From CAJBLF01 sp964545415 (lineage in GTDB: Bacteria; Patescibacteriota; Gracilibacteria; Absconditabacterales; Absconditicoccaceae): DNA of 55,698 nucleotides. A program made the translations under genes and the position numbers. The notes below the pieces were generated by a model that made no database searches, was not told the origin of the DNA, and saw nothing but the letters and a program-made list of their open reading frames with translations. Each line of letters starts with the position of its first letter. The first letter of the stretch is position 1. Of the stretch, positions 21,154-31,366 are shown piece by piece. The stretch is taken from NCBI GenBank assembly GCA_964545415.1, contig CAZJFP010000008.1, positions 1 through 55,698 of the forward strand, in the 5' to 3' direction.

Positions 21154-22380
21154 TTACACCGCAGTTATCTTTACTCAGATCTTCTGTAATTTTGCGACAA
21201 TATCATCATATCCTCTCGCAATAATATCTTCATTCATGATATTGGTGGTTCATTTGGCCATGATTCATGCAAGCACCATCGCTCCTCCACATCTCAGATC
21301 AGTAGAAGAAACATATCCTCCTCTCAATTTTGTAGGTCAGATGACGATTGCTTCATGAGGATTAAGGATTTCTATTTTTGCTCATAAATTTTCTAGTTCT
21401 GTCAGATAATTGAATCTTCCTTCATACAGTGTTTCGAATATTTTAGAGATACCTGTCGCTTGAGTGAGAAGAGTTCCGAAGATAGATTGGAGATCAGTAG
21501 GAAATCAAGGATAGATTCTGGTTTCAAATTTTACGGCATGATAATTTTTCTTATTCTTAGAACTTACTCTGATGGTATACTTATCAAGGATTTTGAAATC
21601 GATTCCTATTTTTGTAGCTATGCTATAGAGTGCAGAAAGATCGTCGACATTGCATCATTTGATAGTCAATTCTGAATCATCAGCGCCAGCTCAGATAGCG
21701 AAATACGTACCTGCCTCTATATAATCAGCAATAATGGTAAATTCTTTTTCTTTGACAGCTATTTTAGACGGTTTTACAACGATACTATGATCAACATTGA
21801 GATGAATATCAGCACCTATAGTATTAAGGAAATCGATAAGATTTCTCACATGTGGTTCGATAGCGACTTGATAGATATTTATCTCATAATCGAAATTATT
21901 TGCGAACGCAAGATACATCAACAACGCTTCTATAGCAGTGACGGAGAATCATTGCAACATGATATTTTTTTTAGGAATTCATGTCACTTCAAACGTTTTA
22001 TATTCTCATTGAGTAACAGTAATACCAGCATTAACCAGTGCATCATCAAACATATCCAAGGGTCTCTTTCCGATATTACATCCTCCGCTTCCGACGAATT
22101 TCACTTTCCCGTATTTTATCAATCCAAATGGAATAAGCAGAATAGATGCTCTGAATTTTTTAGCAAGATCATCAGTCAGATCAAAATATTCCTTGGATTT
22201 TTCAATTGCAGATTTCGCTAAAGTTTCCATAGAGAGCACATCTTTGATATTTGGTTTATTGAGCAATGTTACTTTGTTATCTATGCATAAATTTGCAGCT
22301 ACGATAGGTAACGCAGCATTCTTGCTTCCAGAAATAATAATTTCTCATTTCAGATTCGGAGAATATTCAATTTTAAACAT
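21154..22380 (-). CDS. murA: UDP-N-acetylglucosamine 1-carboxyvinyltransferase
   Basis: The first committed peptidoglycan step: transfers enolpyruvate from PEP to UDP-GlcNAc. 408 residues, near the normal length. It begins MFKIEYSPNLKGEIIISGSK then NAALPIVAANLCIDNKVTLL, the classic N-terminus with the substrate-binding KN. FVGSGGCNIGKRPLDMFDDA carries the active-site Cys (Cys115 in E. coli), so the enzyme should be fosfomycin-sensitive in principle. Later segments are IEAGTYFAIGAGADDS, YPGFPTDLQS and VSSTDLRCGGAMVLAGIMAK. Several glycines are UGA. It shows that this reduced organism makes its own cell wall precursor. Confidence 0.95.
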
Positions 22381-22657
22381 AACAATTCAACTAATAACTA
22401 AAAACTAACAACTAACAGTGAATGTATTTATCTTAATATGGAATATTATTAAACAATCAGGCAGTTTTTTCAAGCAAAGAAAAACAGGCCAGGAATTCAT
22501 ATATTCACCCAATCACCTCATTCCGGTGTCAAGTGTTGCAACCCTGCCTGCGGCAGGCAGGCGGAATCCATACTGAGAAACTTGGTAATAAAGTCATGGA
22601 TTCCGGCACCAATTTCATATCGCCGGAATGAGGCCAGGACGAAAAATAATAAAAAAA
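22381..22657. repeat. Gene-free spacer with nested inverted repeats
   Basis: CCTCATTCCGG (about 22517) and CCGGAATGAGG (about 22623) form the outer arms. Inner parts include the palindrome CCTGCCTGCGGCAGGCAGG, and GGAATCCAT against ATGGATTCC. The whole could fold as a single large hairpin and resembles the CATTCCCG-type repeats at 25888 and 53868. Confidence 0.7.
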
Positions 22658-22678
22658 GCCCTGCTAAACAAGCAGGAC
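22658..22678 (-). terminator. Intrinsic terminator of the 22701-22970 gene
   Basis: GCCCTGCT and AGCAGGAC pair (one wobble). On the minus strand T7 follows the stem. Confidence 0.85.
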
Positions 22679-22700
22679 TATTATTGTCGCAAAAAAAGGA

Positions 22701-22970
22701 TTACATATATCCTATATCAAGAGCAACTTCCTTATAGAAGCTACATGCTTCCGGAGTAAGCTCACGATATTTCAATGTAGCAAGCTCATCAGTTTCTTCA
22801 AGTTGAGGTTGTTCATCGAAAATCTTGAAAAAATCACTAGGAAGTTTTAGATCAAGGATAAGCCGTTCCTTCAATGCTGAAAGATGACCATTCAGAGTAG
22901 GAGACGATGTTCCGTACTCATTAGCACTTAGAATAAGATCAAGTGCCATACCAAAAGTTAATGCTGACAT
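22701..22970 (-). CDS. Hypothetical soluble protein (89 aa)
   Basis: Reads MSALTFGMALDLILSANEYG, then LNGHLSALKERLILDLKLPS and EETDELATLKYRELTPEACS. It is acidic and helix-rich, with no recognised family and no UGA codon, though there are only about four glycines. A good terminator follows. The monocistronic layout suggests a real gene. Not homologous to its neighbours. Confidence 0.65.
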   Translation of the reverse strand: MSALTFGMALDLILSANEYGTSSPTLNGHLSALKERLILDLKLPSDFFKIFDEQPQLEETDELATLKYRELTPEACSFYKEVALDIGYM

Positions 22971-23144
22971 ACCGATGTAGATTTAGTTATTTTATTTTGT
23001 TTTTGAGAAAATACTATAAATATTTTAAAGGAAATAGCAAGAGTAACTAAAAAAATATAATGCTAAGTTTTAAGTGCTAAGTTATAAATAATGGAAATAT
23101 ATTTATTTAACACGTAACATTTAGCACTTAGTATTCGAGAATAA

Positions 23145-23747
23145 TTATCGTTTCCTTCGAGATGGACATTGTTGATCGACATCTATATGAGAGAATCATT
23201 GATGCTTGATACCATCTACGATAGCTTGAGTAAGCAACGGCAAATCCTTGTCTACCATATGAACGGAATATCCGCATCCAGCAGATTTTGCCATACCTAC
23301 AGGATCAAATGGCATGAGTTGATTTCATTCAGGAGTAGATTTGGTTTTGACATGAAGTGGAGTCGTCGGAGACGCTTGACCAGTAGTCAATCCATAGTTT
23401 TCATTATTTGCGACGATATAGGTCAGATTGATATCTCTTCTGCAAGAATGTAGGAAATGTCAGAGACCGATTCCGTATCCATCACCATCTCATCCATACG
23501 CGATAACGGTCAAGTCAGGGTTAGAGAGTTTTACTCAGGTAGCAAAAGGAAGGCTTCTTCCATGCAAAACTTCACATCCATAGCCATCGATATATTGACT
23601 CATCTTGCTGGCACAACCAATACCGGTAAGGATGACCACTTTATGTTTTGGTATATTGAGTTCCTTGAGCGCATTTTTGATAGCCGCCATAATGAGGAAG
23701 TTACCACAGCCAGGACACCACTGAATTTTAGTTAAATTAGTTCTCAT
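23145..23747 (-). CDS. 2-oxoacid:acceptor oxidoreductase, beta subunit (TPP-binding)
   Basis: The thiamine-pyrophosphate subunit of a 2-oxoacid:ferredoxin-type oxidoreductase, 200 residues. IQWCPGCGNFLIMAAIKNAL is the conserved N-terminus with the CPGCG motif. GIGCASKMSQYIDGYGCEVL and YGGDGDGYGIGLGHF followed by NENYGLTTGQASPTTP form the TPP/Mg site (GDGD...N). The end HIDVDQQCPSRRKR is about 80 residues shorter than usual (about 280), so the C-terminal region is missing; the stop is a true TAA. UGA encodes glycine after PFAT and elsewhere. Its alpha partner lies upstream, with a four-helix-bundle gene in between. Confidence 0.88.
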
Positions 23748-23807
23748 AGTTTTATTGCTAATAGATTAAAAATGGAGAATGAATAATGAATAATTTTGGA
23801 ATTCTTG

Positions 23808-24143
23808 TTATTCTTTTGATGATTTTACTATAGTTGCCAATATTCTCACAATAGATTCACAGTCAGTCTTTGTTTCAACCACATGTTCGTCAAATCAATG
23901 TTCAAGTATTTCTAGCCAATATAATGTCTCATAAGATTCTTTAAGCGCTATAGTCATTTTATTTATAAAATCTTTTTTACTTATCGCTCATTGTGCTTCC
24001 GCAACATTTGCTCATATACTAGTTCAACTTCTAAATAATTGTGAAGCTATTTCATAATATTTCTTATCTTTTAAAGACATATAAAACTTTGCAAGTTTAA
24101 TAGAGAATTCAAGTGTCTTTTGTTGAATAAGGTTTTCTTTCAT
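23808..24143 (-). CDS. Four-helix bundle protein, copy B (inside the oxidoreductase operon)
   Basis: A 111-residue near-duplicate of the gene at 19423-19758. It starts MKENLIQQKTLEFSIKLAKF and shares LFRSGTSIGANVAEAQGAIS and ILATIVKSSKE. It sits between the alpha and beta subunit genes of one enzyme and carries its own flanking ATTCATC/AATGAATA repeats. This suggests the gene plus its repeats moved or duplicated as a unit. Function unknown. Differences cluster near the C-terminal third (WLEILEHGFDEHVVETKTD). Confidence 0.9.
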
Positions 24144-24202
24144 AACAATAGTTCGCAAATAAAACAAACAATCATCATTCATCATTAATTATTCATCATT
24201 CA

Positions 24203-25831
24203 TTATATTATTATGTCTTCCGCAAAGATAGGATATGAAGTATATTTTCTAATACTGGTTATTTTATTATTCCATTTTTTATCATGTAACAAACATTTAT
24301 TAGTAAGCAACTCTTGTATCTGACCGCTATAATTCATCTCTACAAAAACTAGTTTTTTTATCTGTTTGACGTGAGTATCCAAGAATTCTTTCAATCTCAT
24401 ATCCAAAGGTTGGAAGACCTTCACGACGATCAAACCATACTTTTTTCAATTCTGAATTTTGAATTTTGAATTCTGAATTCTTATATAGTTTTCAAGTACA
24501 AGCCTATTCATTCCAAACGTAACAAAAAAAATCTTTGCTTCCGGATTAATGATTTCATACCCATAGAAATCTTTGGTAAATTCCTGCTGAACGAAGGTAT
24601 CGAGTTTTTTGAATCTTTTATCGTTCATCAATTGTTTATTTATCGGATCTTCGCTGGTCGCTCCATATTCGTCATGTTCGTAGGAAGTAGCTATAAATTC
24701 ACCGTTTTCCGTTCATGGAATGACCACCGGTGAAATACCGTCAATAGTTAATTCATATCTTTTGTATCATTCACTTCATGTGGTTTGCAATTTTCCTCTT
24801 TTGATAGGTTCAGCGATAAGCTTTGCTTTATTTACTGACAAATATGATTCAGAATATTGTTTGTCGAGCAATACAATGACTGGATGTTGATATTGATCAG
24901 ATCGATTTAATGCTTTCCCGATCAATAGATATCCATCTTCATAACTAGAAGGAGCTAATACAATAGGAAAAGTATCTCAAAAACTCGCATTCAATGCATA
25001 ATTTACATCACTCTGCCCTGTATATGTTGGTGTTCCTGTACTCGGACCATCACGCTGAGAAAGTACATAGACTCATCATAATTCTGCTTGATTGGAAAAG
25101 CTGATAGATTCTGTCATCAAGGCAAATCATCATCCACTCGTTCCGGTCATTGCCCTTTTGCCAGCAAATTTAGCACCGAGCATAGCGATGCTGCAAGCGA
25201 TTTCGTCTTCTCATTGATAGAAAACTACATTTTTATTTTCCGTAATCACTTCTATTAATGAAGATGCGGGCGTCATAGGATAGGCAGCATAAAAGTCCAT
25301 TCATGAAGCCATCGCTCATTTTCCGATAACCTCATTTCCAAACATAAAGACTTTTTCCGGACCAACATTCTGAGACAGATCATATTTGGATGTAGAAAAA
25401 TATCCATATCACGAACGAAGACATTCAACGTTGCTCGCCAAAATTTCATCTTTGAAATATTTTTCTAATAATTTTTCTCCTTCCTCGCACGGGATCCCGA
25501 GCAATTTCAATGCCGCTCCGAAAAAGTAGACATTCTTGTATTTTACGTCAGTCTTTTTGAGTTTATGGATTTTTTTGAGATCATAGATCTTTTCGTTCTT
25601 CGTGATAGAATAGTCATCGAACGGAAAAAAGTGATCTATCTTTTTGGTGATGAAAGGTTTCTCATCAGAAATATAGAGGAAAAAATCGTTATTATCACCC
25701 TTGATGATGGACGCGTATTCCTTGTCACCGAGAATTGTATATCCTTTAGAACATAAAAGTTCACCCAAAAGCATTCCGGAGGTATTCACTCCCGTTCCTG
25801 CAGCACCTGAGAAGCCGATTGAGATATTCAT
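24203..25831 (-). CDS. 2-oxoacid:acceptor oxidoreductase, fused gamma-alpha subunit
   Basis: A 542-residue fusion. The gamma domain starts MNISIGFSGAAGTGVNTSGM and ends near residue 180. The alpha domain (pyrimidine-binding) carries FMFGNEVIGKGAMASGMDFY, YPMTPASSLIEVI, GEDEIACSIAMLGAKFAGKR and TGTSGGGFALMTESISFSNQ, typical of KorA-type enzymes. It oxidises a 2-oxoacid to acyl-CoA and passes electrons to ferredoxin or flavodoxin. UGA encodes many glycines. Near residue 460 an AT-rich repeat is translated in frame as IRIQNSKFKIQN (bases 24447-24480), between LENY and GKKYGL, in a loop. The beta subunit is downstream. Confidence 0.9.
24447..24480. repeat. GAATTCTGAATT-type repeat inside the oxidoreductase alpha gene
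   Basis: TTCTGAATTTTGAATTTTGA-type sequence lies inside the coding frame and is translated as IQNSKFKIQN. The same repeat forms the long array at 51486-51769 and recurs in coding sequence at 42759-42789 and 43251-43290. Confidence 0.8.
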
Positions 25832-25887
25832 ACTTTATTACTAATAAACTAAAAGTAATTTGGGCTTATGTTAACAATTTAATTACA

Positions 25888-26090
25888 TCATTCCCGCTTT
25901 CCGTCTCTCACGTCATTCCCGTTTCTCTTATGGTCACGTCATTCCCGCGAAAGCGGGAATCCATACAAAGCAAACTGGATTCCCTTTTTCAAGAGAATGA
26001 CGTAATGTAGTATAGGGGAATGACGTAGTGTAGTGGGAAATGATGTAGTGGGAAATGATGTAGTGTATATAATGTACAAAAACATACGCG
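25888..26090. repeat. CGTCATTCCCGC-type repeats in a gene-free spacer
   Basis: Contains GTCATTCCCGCGAAAGCGGG then AATCCA, and an opposing TGGATTCCC, plus several GGGAATGACGTAGTG and GGAAATGATGTAGTG copies. It forms a large inverted repeat in the 405-nt spacer between the oxidoreductase and the AbiE pair. The same family occurs at 53868-54220. Confidence 0.85.
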
Positions 26091-26164
26091 AAGCATATTA
26101 CTACAATATATATCCAAAGCAAAATAGTTTGCAACTATAAAAAACTGAATATATTGATTTTCAT

Positions 26165-26192
26165 TTGCTTTTTTTTACAAAAAAACTATACT
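26165..26192 (+). promoter_or_regulatory. Possible promoter of the AbiE pair
   Basis: TTGCTT (26165-26170) and TATACT (26187-26192) with a 16-nt spacer lie about 45 nt before the antitoxin ATG. AT-rich context makes chance matches common, so this is tentative. Confidence 0.35.
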
Positions 26193-26236
26193 TATCATTA
26201 GTTAATAATACTTTTATATGATTATTAGATGACAGA

Positions 26237-26815
26237 ATGAAAATAATCAATATACTCCTCTCCACAAAAAAAACAGTATTTAGTACAGGAGAGCTAAAAC
26301 AACTCTTCAAAAAAGAGAATGGAAGCTATATAAATACATCATTACAACCACTCAAAAAAAGTGGAATACTGATAAATCCTATGAAAAGCATCCGAGCATT
26401 CAAAGAATACGATATCTTGGAACTTGGCGCTAAACTCAAAAGTCAATCATACATATCATTTGAAACTGTACTTCAACAAGCAGGAGTAATATTTCAGACA
26501 TATGAATATACCATCACGCTTGCAAGCGACAACACAGTAACAAAACATGTAGTATGAGCGGATTTCACGTATCATAAAATCAAGAATACCATTCTCACAA
26601 ACCCTATGGGAATATACAACCACGAAAACAAATATATGATAGCGTCACCAGAAAGAGCTGTGTGCGACATGGTCTATCTTTATCATAATATTTACTTTGA
26701 TAATCTAACACCACTCAATGCAGATCTGATAGACGAACTAGCTCCTATCTATCCCAAAACCACCATTTTACTTCTTAAAAAACTCGCAGACCATGTTAGA
26801 TCAAGCACAACATAG
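26237..26815 (+). CDS. AbiEi-type antitoxin
   Basis: A 192-residue protein with an N-terminal winged-helix-like part (STGELKQLFKKENGSYINTS, LQPLKKSGILI) and a C-terminal domain (SYISFETVLQQAGVIFQTYE, IASPERAVCDMVYLY). This is the layout of type IV antitoxins of the AbiE system, which repress the operon and counter the nucleotidyltransferase. One glycine (HVVGADF) is UGA. The stop overlaps the toxin start by 23 nt, as usual for AbiE pairs. Convergent with nothing upstream; isolated by repeats. Confidence 0.85.
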
Positions 26816-27500
26816 AACCTATATGTACCAGCTCATCAAAGAGATTTTCGATAGCCCACTCAGACAATATCTCGCATTCAAAGGAGGTACGTTATGTTAT
26901 TTTCTCAAATGATTACCAAGATTTTCGACAGACTTGGATTTTGATCTTATCCAGGACAGTCCAGATATCATGCCATTATTAGAAAAAATAGTCAACAAAT
27001 TAGGCAAAGTAAAAGACAAGCACAACAAAAGATTCAGTTATTTTATATTAATGGATTATGGTGCACATCACCACAATATCAAAATAGAGATAAGCAAAAA
27101 AAAATATAGCAACAACACCTATGAACAGGTCAACTTTTTCTGAACACCGATCAGAGCAATGGCAAATGATGCGATATTCACCAATAAACTCCTAGCATTA
27201 CATACAAGATACAAAAACAGAGATCTTTTCGACGTCCATTTTTTCTTCACCAATCATTATCCTATCAACGAAGCATTGATCAAAGAAAGAACCTGATGAA
27301 CATACAAAGACATTCTCCTGGATATCAAAAAAAATCTGCCAAAAAAATATTCACCCAAAACCGTTCTCGCAGAAATAGGCGATCTTATCGACGGAAAACA
27401 AAAACATTTTATGAAAGCAAAAATCATAGAAGAAACACTAGGATTTATAGAATTTACTCTATTCAATATAGATAATCCTATAAAAGCAAATAAAAAATAA
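26793..27500 (+). CDS. AbiEii-type nucleotidyltransferase toxin
   Basis: A 235-residue nucleotidyltransferase. FKGGTLCYFLKGLPRFSTDL followed by DFDL is the catalytic GG-T...R-S-DLDFD motif that binds Mg-NTP. MAN-DAIFTNKLLALHTRYK and NRDLFDVHFF match AbiEii motifs II-III (K-L-x-A...R-D-x-x-D). Four UGA glycines (LKGLPR, FFGTPI and GG in RTGGTY) show that the gene is adapted to code 25 and is not a recent import from a standard-code donor. In related systems the enzyme modifies tRNA ends and aborts phage infection. Ends in TAA. Confidence 0.87.
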
Positions 27501-27564
27501 TGCAATTGAAAAATCTTCAGCTTTTGTTACCATGATTTGGCATTTTTTAATAAAAAAGAAAAAT

Positions 27565-29100
27565 ATGGAAGGAGAAATGGATTTATTAGCAGATCAGCCA
27601 TTAGGCCAGAAACTAATCAAAAAGTGATTCTGGTTATATTTTTTTATGATCATCACCGCACCAGTAGGATATCTTATCAAAGTAATTGTTTCCAATACTC
27701 TGTCGGTAGAAGATGTAGGGATTTTCTATAGTGTACTTTGATTTGTTATGCTAATTTCTATCTATCATGATTTAGGACTTACCGAGGCACTTCAATATTT
27801 TCTCCCGAAGTATCGAATAGAAAAAAAATATGATCACTACAAGACAATTGTCCTGCTTACATTGATAGCACAAGTAACGATAGGGATGGTCATAGCTATA
27901 GGAATGTATTTTTGAGCAGATCGATTAGCTATTCATCACTTCAAATCACCAGAAGCATGACAAATACTTAAAACGCTTTGTTTTTATTTTATAGGTGTGA
28001 ATATAATTCAGGTATTGACATCGATATATTATGCATTTCAAGACGTCAAAAAATATGGACGAATAGAATTTGTCAGGATGTATACCACGCTTTGATTCAC
28101 TATATTTTTTTGGCTCACACACAGTATCACAGCAAATAACTTTGGTATATCATGGATTATATGAGTTTGAGCATCCATACTAATATGATTATTACTTTTT
28201 AACAAAAAATACAGAAATATATTTTCAAAATGAAAAATACTATTTCACAAAAATATTATAAAAAAACAATTAAAATATGCATTTCGGATATTTCTTTCAG
28301 CAAATGTCTGATTAGTACTTACACAATTAGATCAACAGTTAGTAATTAATCTGCTTGGTCCAACAGCAGCATGATATTTTACTAATTATTTAAGCATAAT
28401 AAGTTTATATACCATAATCACTACGCCAATATTATCGTTAATATTCCCTATTGTAAGCGAAATTATGGCAAAAAAAGACAATACCAAATTAGAACTTTTA
28501 CAAAATACACTCTATAAATATTTTTCCGTATTTGCTTTAAGTATATGATGATTATTTTTTGTACTAGGACCAGAAATAACTACCATACTCTTCTGACAGA
28601 AATTTTTGCATTCATGAGAACTATTGATGTATTCAAGCCCATTTCTTATCATCAATATATTATTCACTATTAATTTCTGAATATTAGCCGGTACAGGGAA
28701 CGTCAAACAAAGAACGAAAATATTAGCACTCGGATTGCTTATAACCATCATATCCATGGTAACATTTATCACGGTTTTTCAACGAGGATTATCAGGAGCT
28801 GTTATAGGAACAGTTGTTGGGTGGATTATTCTTTGGCTATTAAGTTTCAGAGTCATCAACAAGATACAGAAAATAACGTTCAATCGAGCATTTTTCATAA
28901 AAAACATTGCAACAATAGGCATAATCTGTATATGAATACGGTTATTGAAAGATAAATTTTTTGTCTTACAAGATGTTCATAGATATGAAAACATACTCTA
29001 TTTTATGATCATAGTAGTTAGTTATTATATTATTATAGCAGGAGTAAATTATCCAAGTCTTAAACTTCTAAAAAAAGAAATCAAAACTTTCAGAAAATAA
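27565..29100 (+). CDS. Polysaccharide flippase (Wzx/MATE-like)
   Basis: A 511-residue membrane protein with about 12-14 hydrophobic helices. It starts MEGEMDLLADQPLGQKLIKK then GFWLYFFMIITAPVGYLIKV. Typical Wzx features include SVEDVGIFYSVLGFVMLISI, LTEALQYFLPKYRIEKKYDH and LDQQLVINLLGPTAAGYFTN. It would flip lipid-linked oligosaccharide units across the membrane. Many helix glycines are UGA. A second ATG 12 nt downstream, preceded by AAGGAG, is an alternative start. First gene of the plus-strand half of the glycan locus. Confidence 0.87.
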
Positions 29101-29132
29101 GGTGCAACATTTTTTTATCTATTCACCATATG

Positions 29133-30092
29133 ATGTCTACCATACTTATCACAGGAACAAGTTGATTCATTTGATTTCACACCGCAAAAAAACTATTAGA
29201 GCAAGGAGAGACTATTGTCGGATTCGACAACGAAAATGATTACTATGATGTGAATCTCAAACTAGCGAGAAGGACAATCCTTGAAAGATTCCCTAACTTC
29301 AAATTTTACAAAGGAAATTTAGAAACATTAGAAGATATAAAAAAAGTTTTTGAAGAAAATAAAATTGACAAGGTTTTAAATCTTGCAGCACAAGCAGGAG
29401 TAAGATACAGTCTCATCAATCCATTCGCCTATATTCAATCAAATCTTGTCGGTTTTCACAATATTATAGAGCTTTCTAAACAATATAAGATAAAGAATTT
29501 CGTGTATGCCTCTAGTTCAAGTGTCTATGGAAACAACATCAAACAGCCATTTTCTGTGGACGATAAAGTAGATCACCCCATATCGTTATATGCTGCTACC
29601 AAGAAAGCAGACGAACTTATAGCACATAGTTATTCACATCTCTTCGGACTACCGACCATAGGATTAAGATTCTTTACCGTCTATGGACCACGAGGCAGAC
29701 CAGATATGGCAATGTTAATTTTTGCTGGTAAAATTTTAAAATGAGAACCGATAGATGTATTCAACAATGGAAATATGAAAAGAGATTTTACCTACATAGA
29801 TGACATCGTAAGCGGGATAATAAAATGTTTAGCATTAGAAACTACGTATGAAGTATTTAATATTTGAAGCGATCATCCCGTAGATTTGGAATATGTGATT
29901 AGTTTGATAGAAAAAAATCTTTGAAAAAAAGCAATAAAAAATTATTTACCACTACAACCAGGAGACGTTCCAGAAACTAGTGCAGACATCAAACACACAA
30001 CAGAAAAACTATGACGAAAACCACAATTTGAAGTAGAAAATTGAATAGAAAATCTAATAAATTGGTACAAAGATTTTTATATTACTAAATAA
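29133..30092 (+). CDS. NAD-dependent UDP-sugar epimerase (UDP-glucuronate/UDP-GlcNAc 4-epimerase-like)
   Basis: A 319-residue short-chain dehydrogenase/epimerase. The Rossmann motif TGTSGFIGFH at the N-terminus contains two UGA glycines. NLAAQAGVRYSLINPFAYIQ binds the nicotinamide side. The catalytic Tyr153 and Lys157 lie in YAATKKADE. RFFTVYGPRGRPDMAM is typical of UDP-glucuronate 4-epimerases. It likely interconverts a UDP-hexuronate or UDP-GlcNAc(A). The dehydrogenase follows after 5 nt, so the two may act in one route. Substrate is inferred from resemblance, not certain. Confidence 0.88.
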
Positions 30093-30097
30093 CTATT

Positions 30098-31366
30098 ATG
30101 CAAAAAATCGCGATTGTATGATTGGGATACGTATGACTCCCATTAGCGTATCACTTAGCTAAGACATGAAACACCGTCATCGGATTTGATGTCTATGAAA
30201 AAAAACTTGAAGAATTAAAAAGCGGATTTGATAGTACCGAAGAGATAGGTGCAAAAATCAAAGACGTGAATATTCTCTATACCAACAATCCTGAAGAACT
30301 GAAACAGGTAGAGATAATTATCGTAACCGTACCCACACCCGTAAATGCAAATAAAGATCCTGATTACACACCGCTTATCAAAGCATCTGAAACCATAGGA
30401 AAAATATTACAAAAAGGACAGATAGTCGTATATGAATCGACTGTTGATCCAGGAGCTACGGAAGAAGTTTGTCTTCCTCTTTTAGAACAATATAGCGGAT
30501 TAAAATGTCCACAGGATTTTACTATAGGATATTCACCAGAAAGAATAAATCCAGGAGATAAAGAACATACCGTAGATAAAATTGCAAAGGTCGTAGCTGG
30601 ATATGATACGAAAACACTCGATATTTTAGCAGAAATGTATGGCTCCATTACTACAGGGATAATTCACAAAGCTCCTTGCATCAAAGTAGCAGAAGCGTCT
30701 AAGATCATAGAAAATACCCAAAGAGATATCAATATAGCTATCATAAACGAAATAGCACAAATATGCGATAAATTATGAATCAGTACATATGATGTCCTTG
30801 ACGCAGCAGCAACCAAATGGAATTTTCTAAGATTCACTCCTGGATTGGTAGGAGGTCATTGCATAGGAGTAGATCCATATTATCTAGCAAAAAGAGCGAT
30901 CAAACTGGGTATGCATCCTGATGTCATATTGGCAGGAAGAAGAATCAATGATGATATGCCATTTTGGGTAGCGCATCAAATAATCAAGATGCTCATCAAA
31001 GCAGGAACAAAAGTGGAATGAGCCAAAGTATTAGTATTATGACTGACATTTAAAGAGAACGTACCAGATTTCAGAAACAGCAAAATAGCGGATACTATCA
31101 AGGAATTAAAAGAATTTTGAATAAACATAGTAGGATACGACCCATATCATACCTATCTCCATGATCATGATAGAGAAGAATTGAATATTGAAAAATCTGA
31201 ATTGATAAGTAAAATTTCTGGAACATATGATGGAGTGATTTTTGCACAGAACCACAAAGAATTTGATAATCTCGATATCACAAAATTATTACAAAAAGAT
31301 GGAATAATCTTTGACGTAAAAGGCGTATTGAGAAAAAAATGATTTAGTAATTATAAAAGCTTATAA
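30098..31366 (+). CDS. Nucleotide-sugar 6-dehydrogenase (WecC/WbpA/TviB-like)
   Basis: A 422-residue UDP-sugar dehydrogenase. N-terminal MQKIAIVGLGYVGLPLAYHL is the NAD site with UGA glycines. VTVPTPVNANKDPDYTPLIK and SIYSPERINPGDK-type segments (GYSPERINPGDKEHTV here) follow. The catalytic Cys255 sits in VGGHCIGVDPYYL. AEASKIIENTQRDINIAIIN and the C-terminal VLGLTFKENVPDFRNSKIAD place it with UDP-N-acetyl-hexosamine 6-dehydrogenases rather than UDP-glucose enzymes. It would make UDP-GlcNAcA, UDP-GalNAcA or, given the 2-epimerase at 38902, UDP-ManNAcA. The TAA overlaps the next gene's ATG by one base. Confidence 0.9.

Noticed and set aside
19423..24143. Insertion sequence carrying the duplicated four-helix-bundle gene.
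   Set aside because: No transposase, terminal inverted repeat or clear target duplication is visible; only simple repeats flank the copies.
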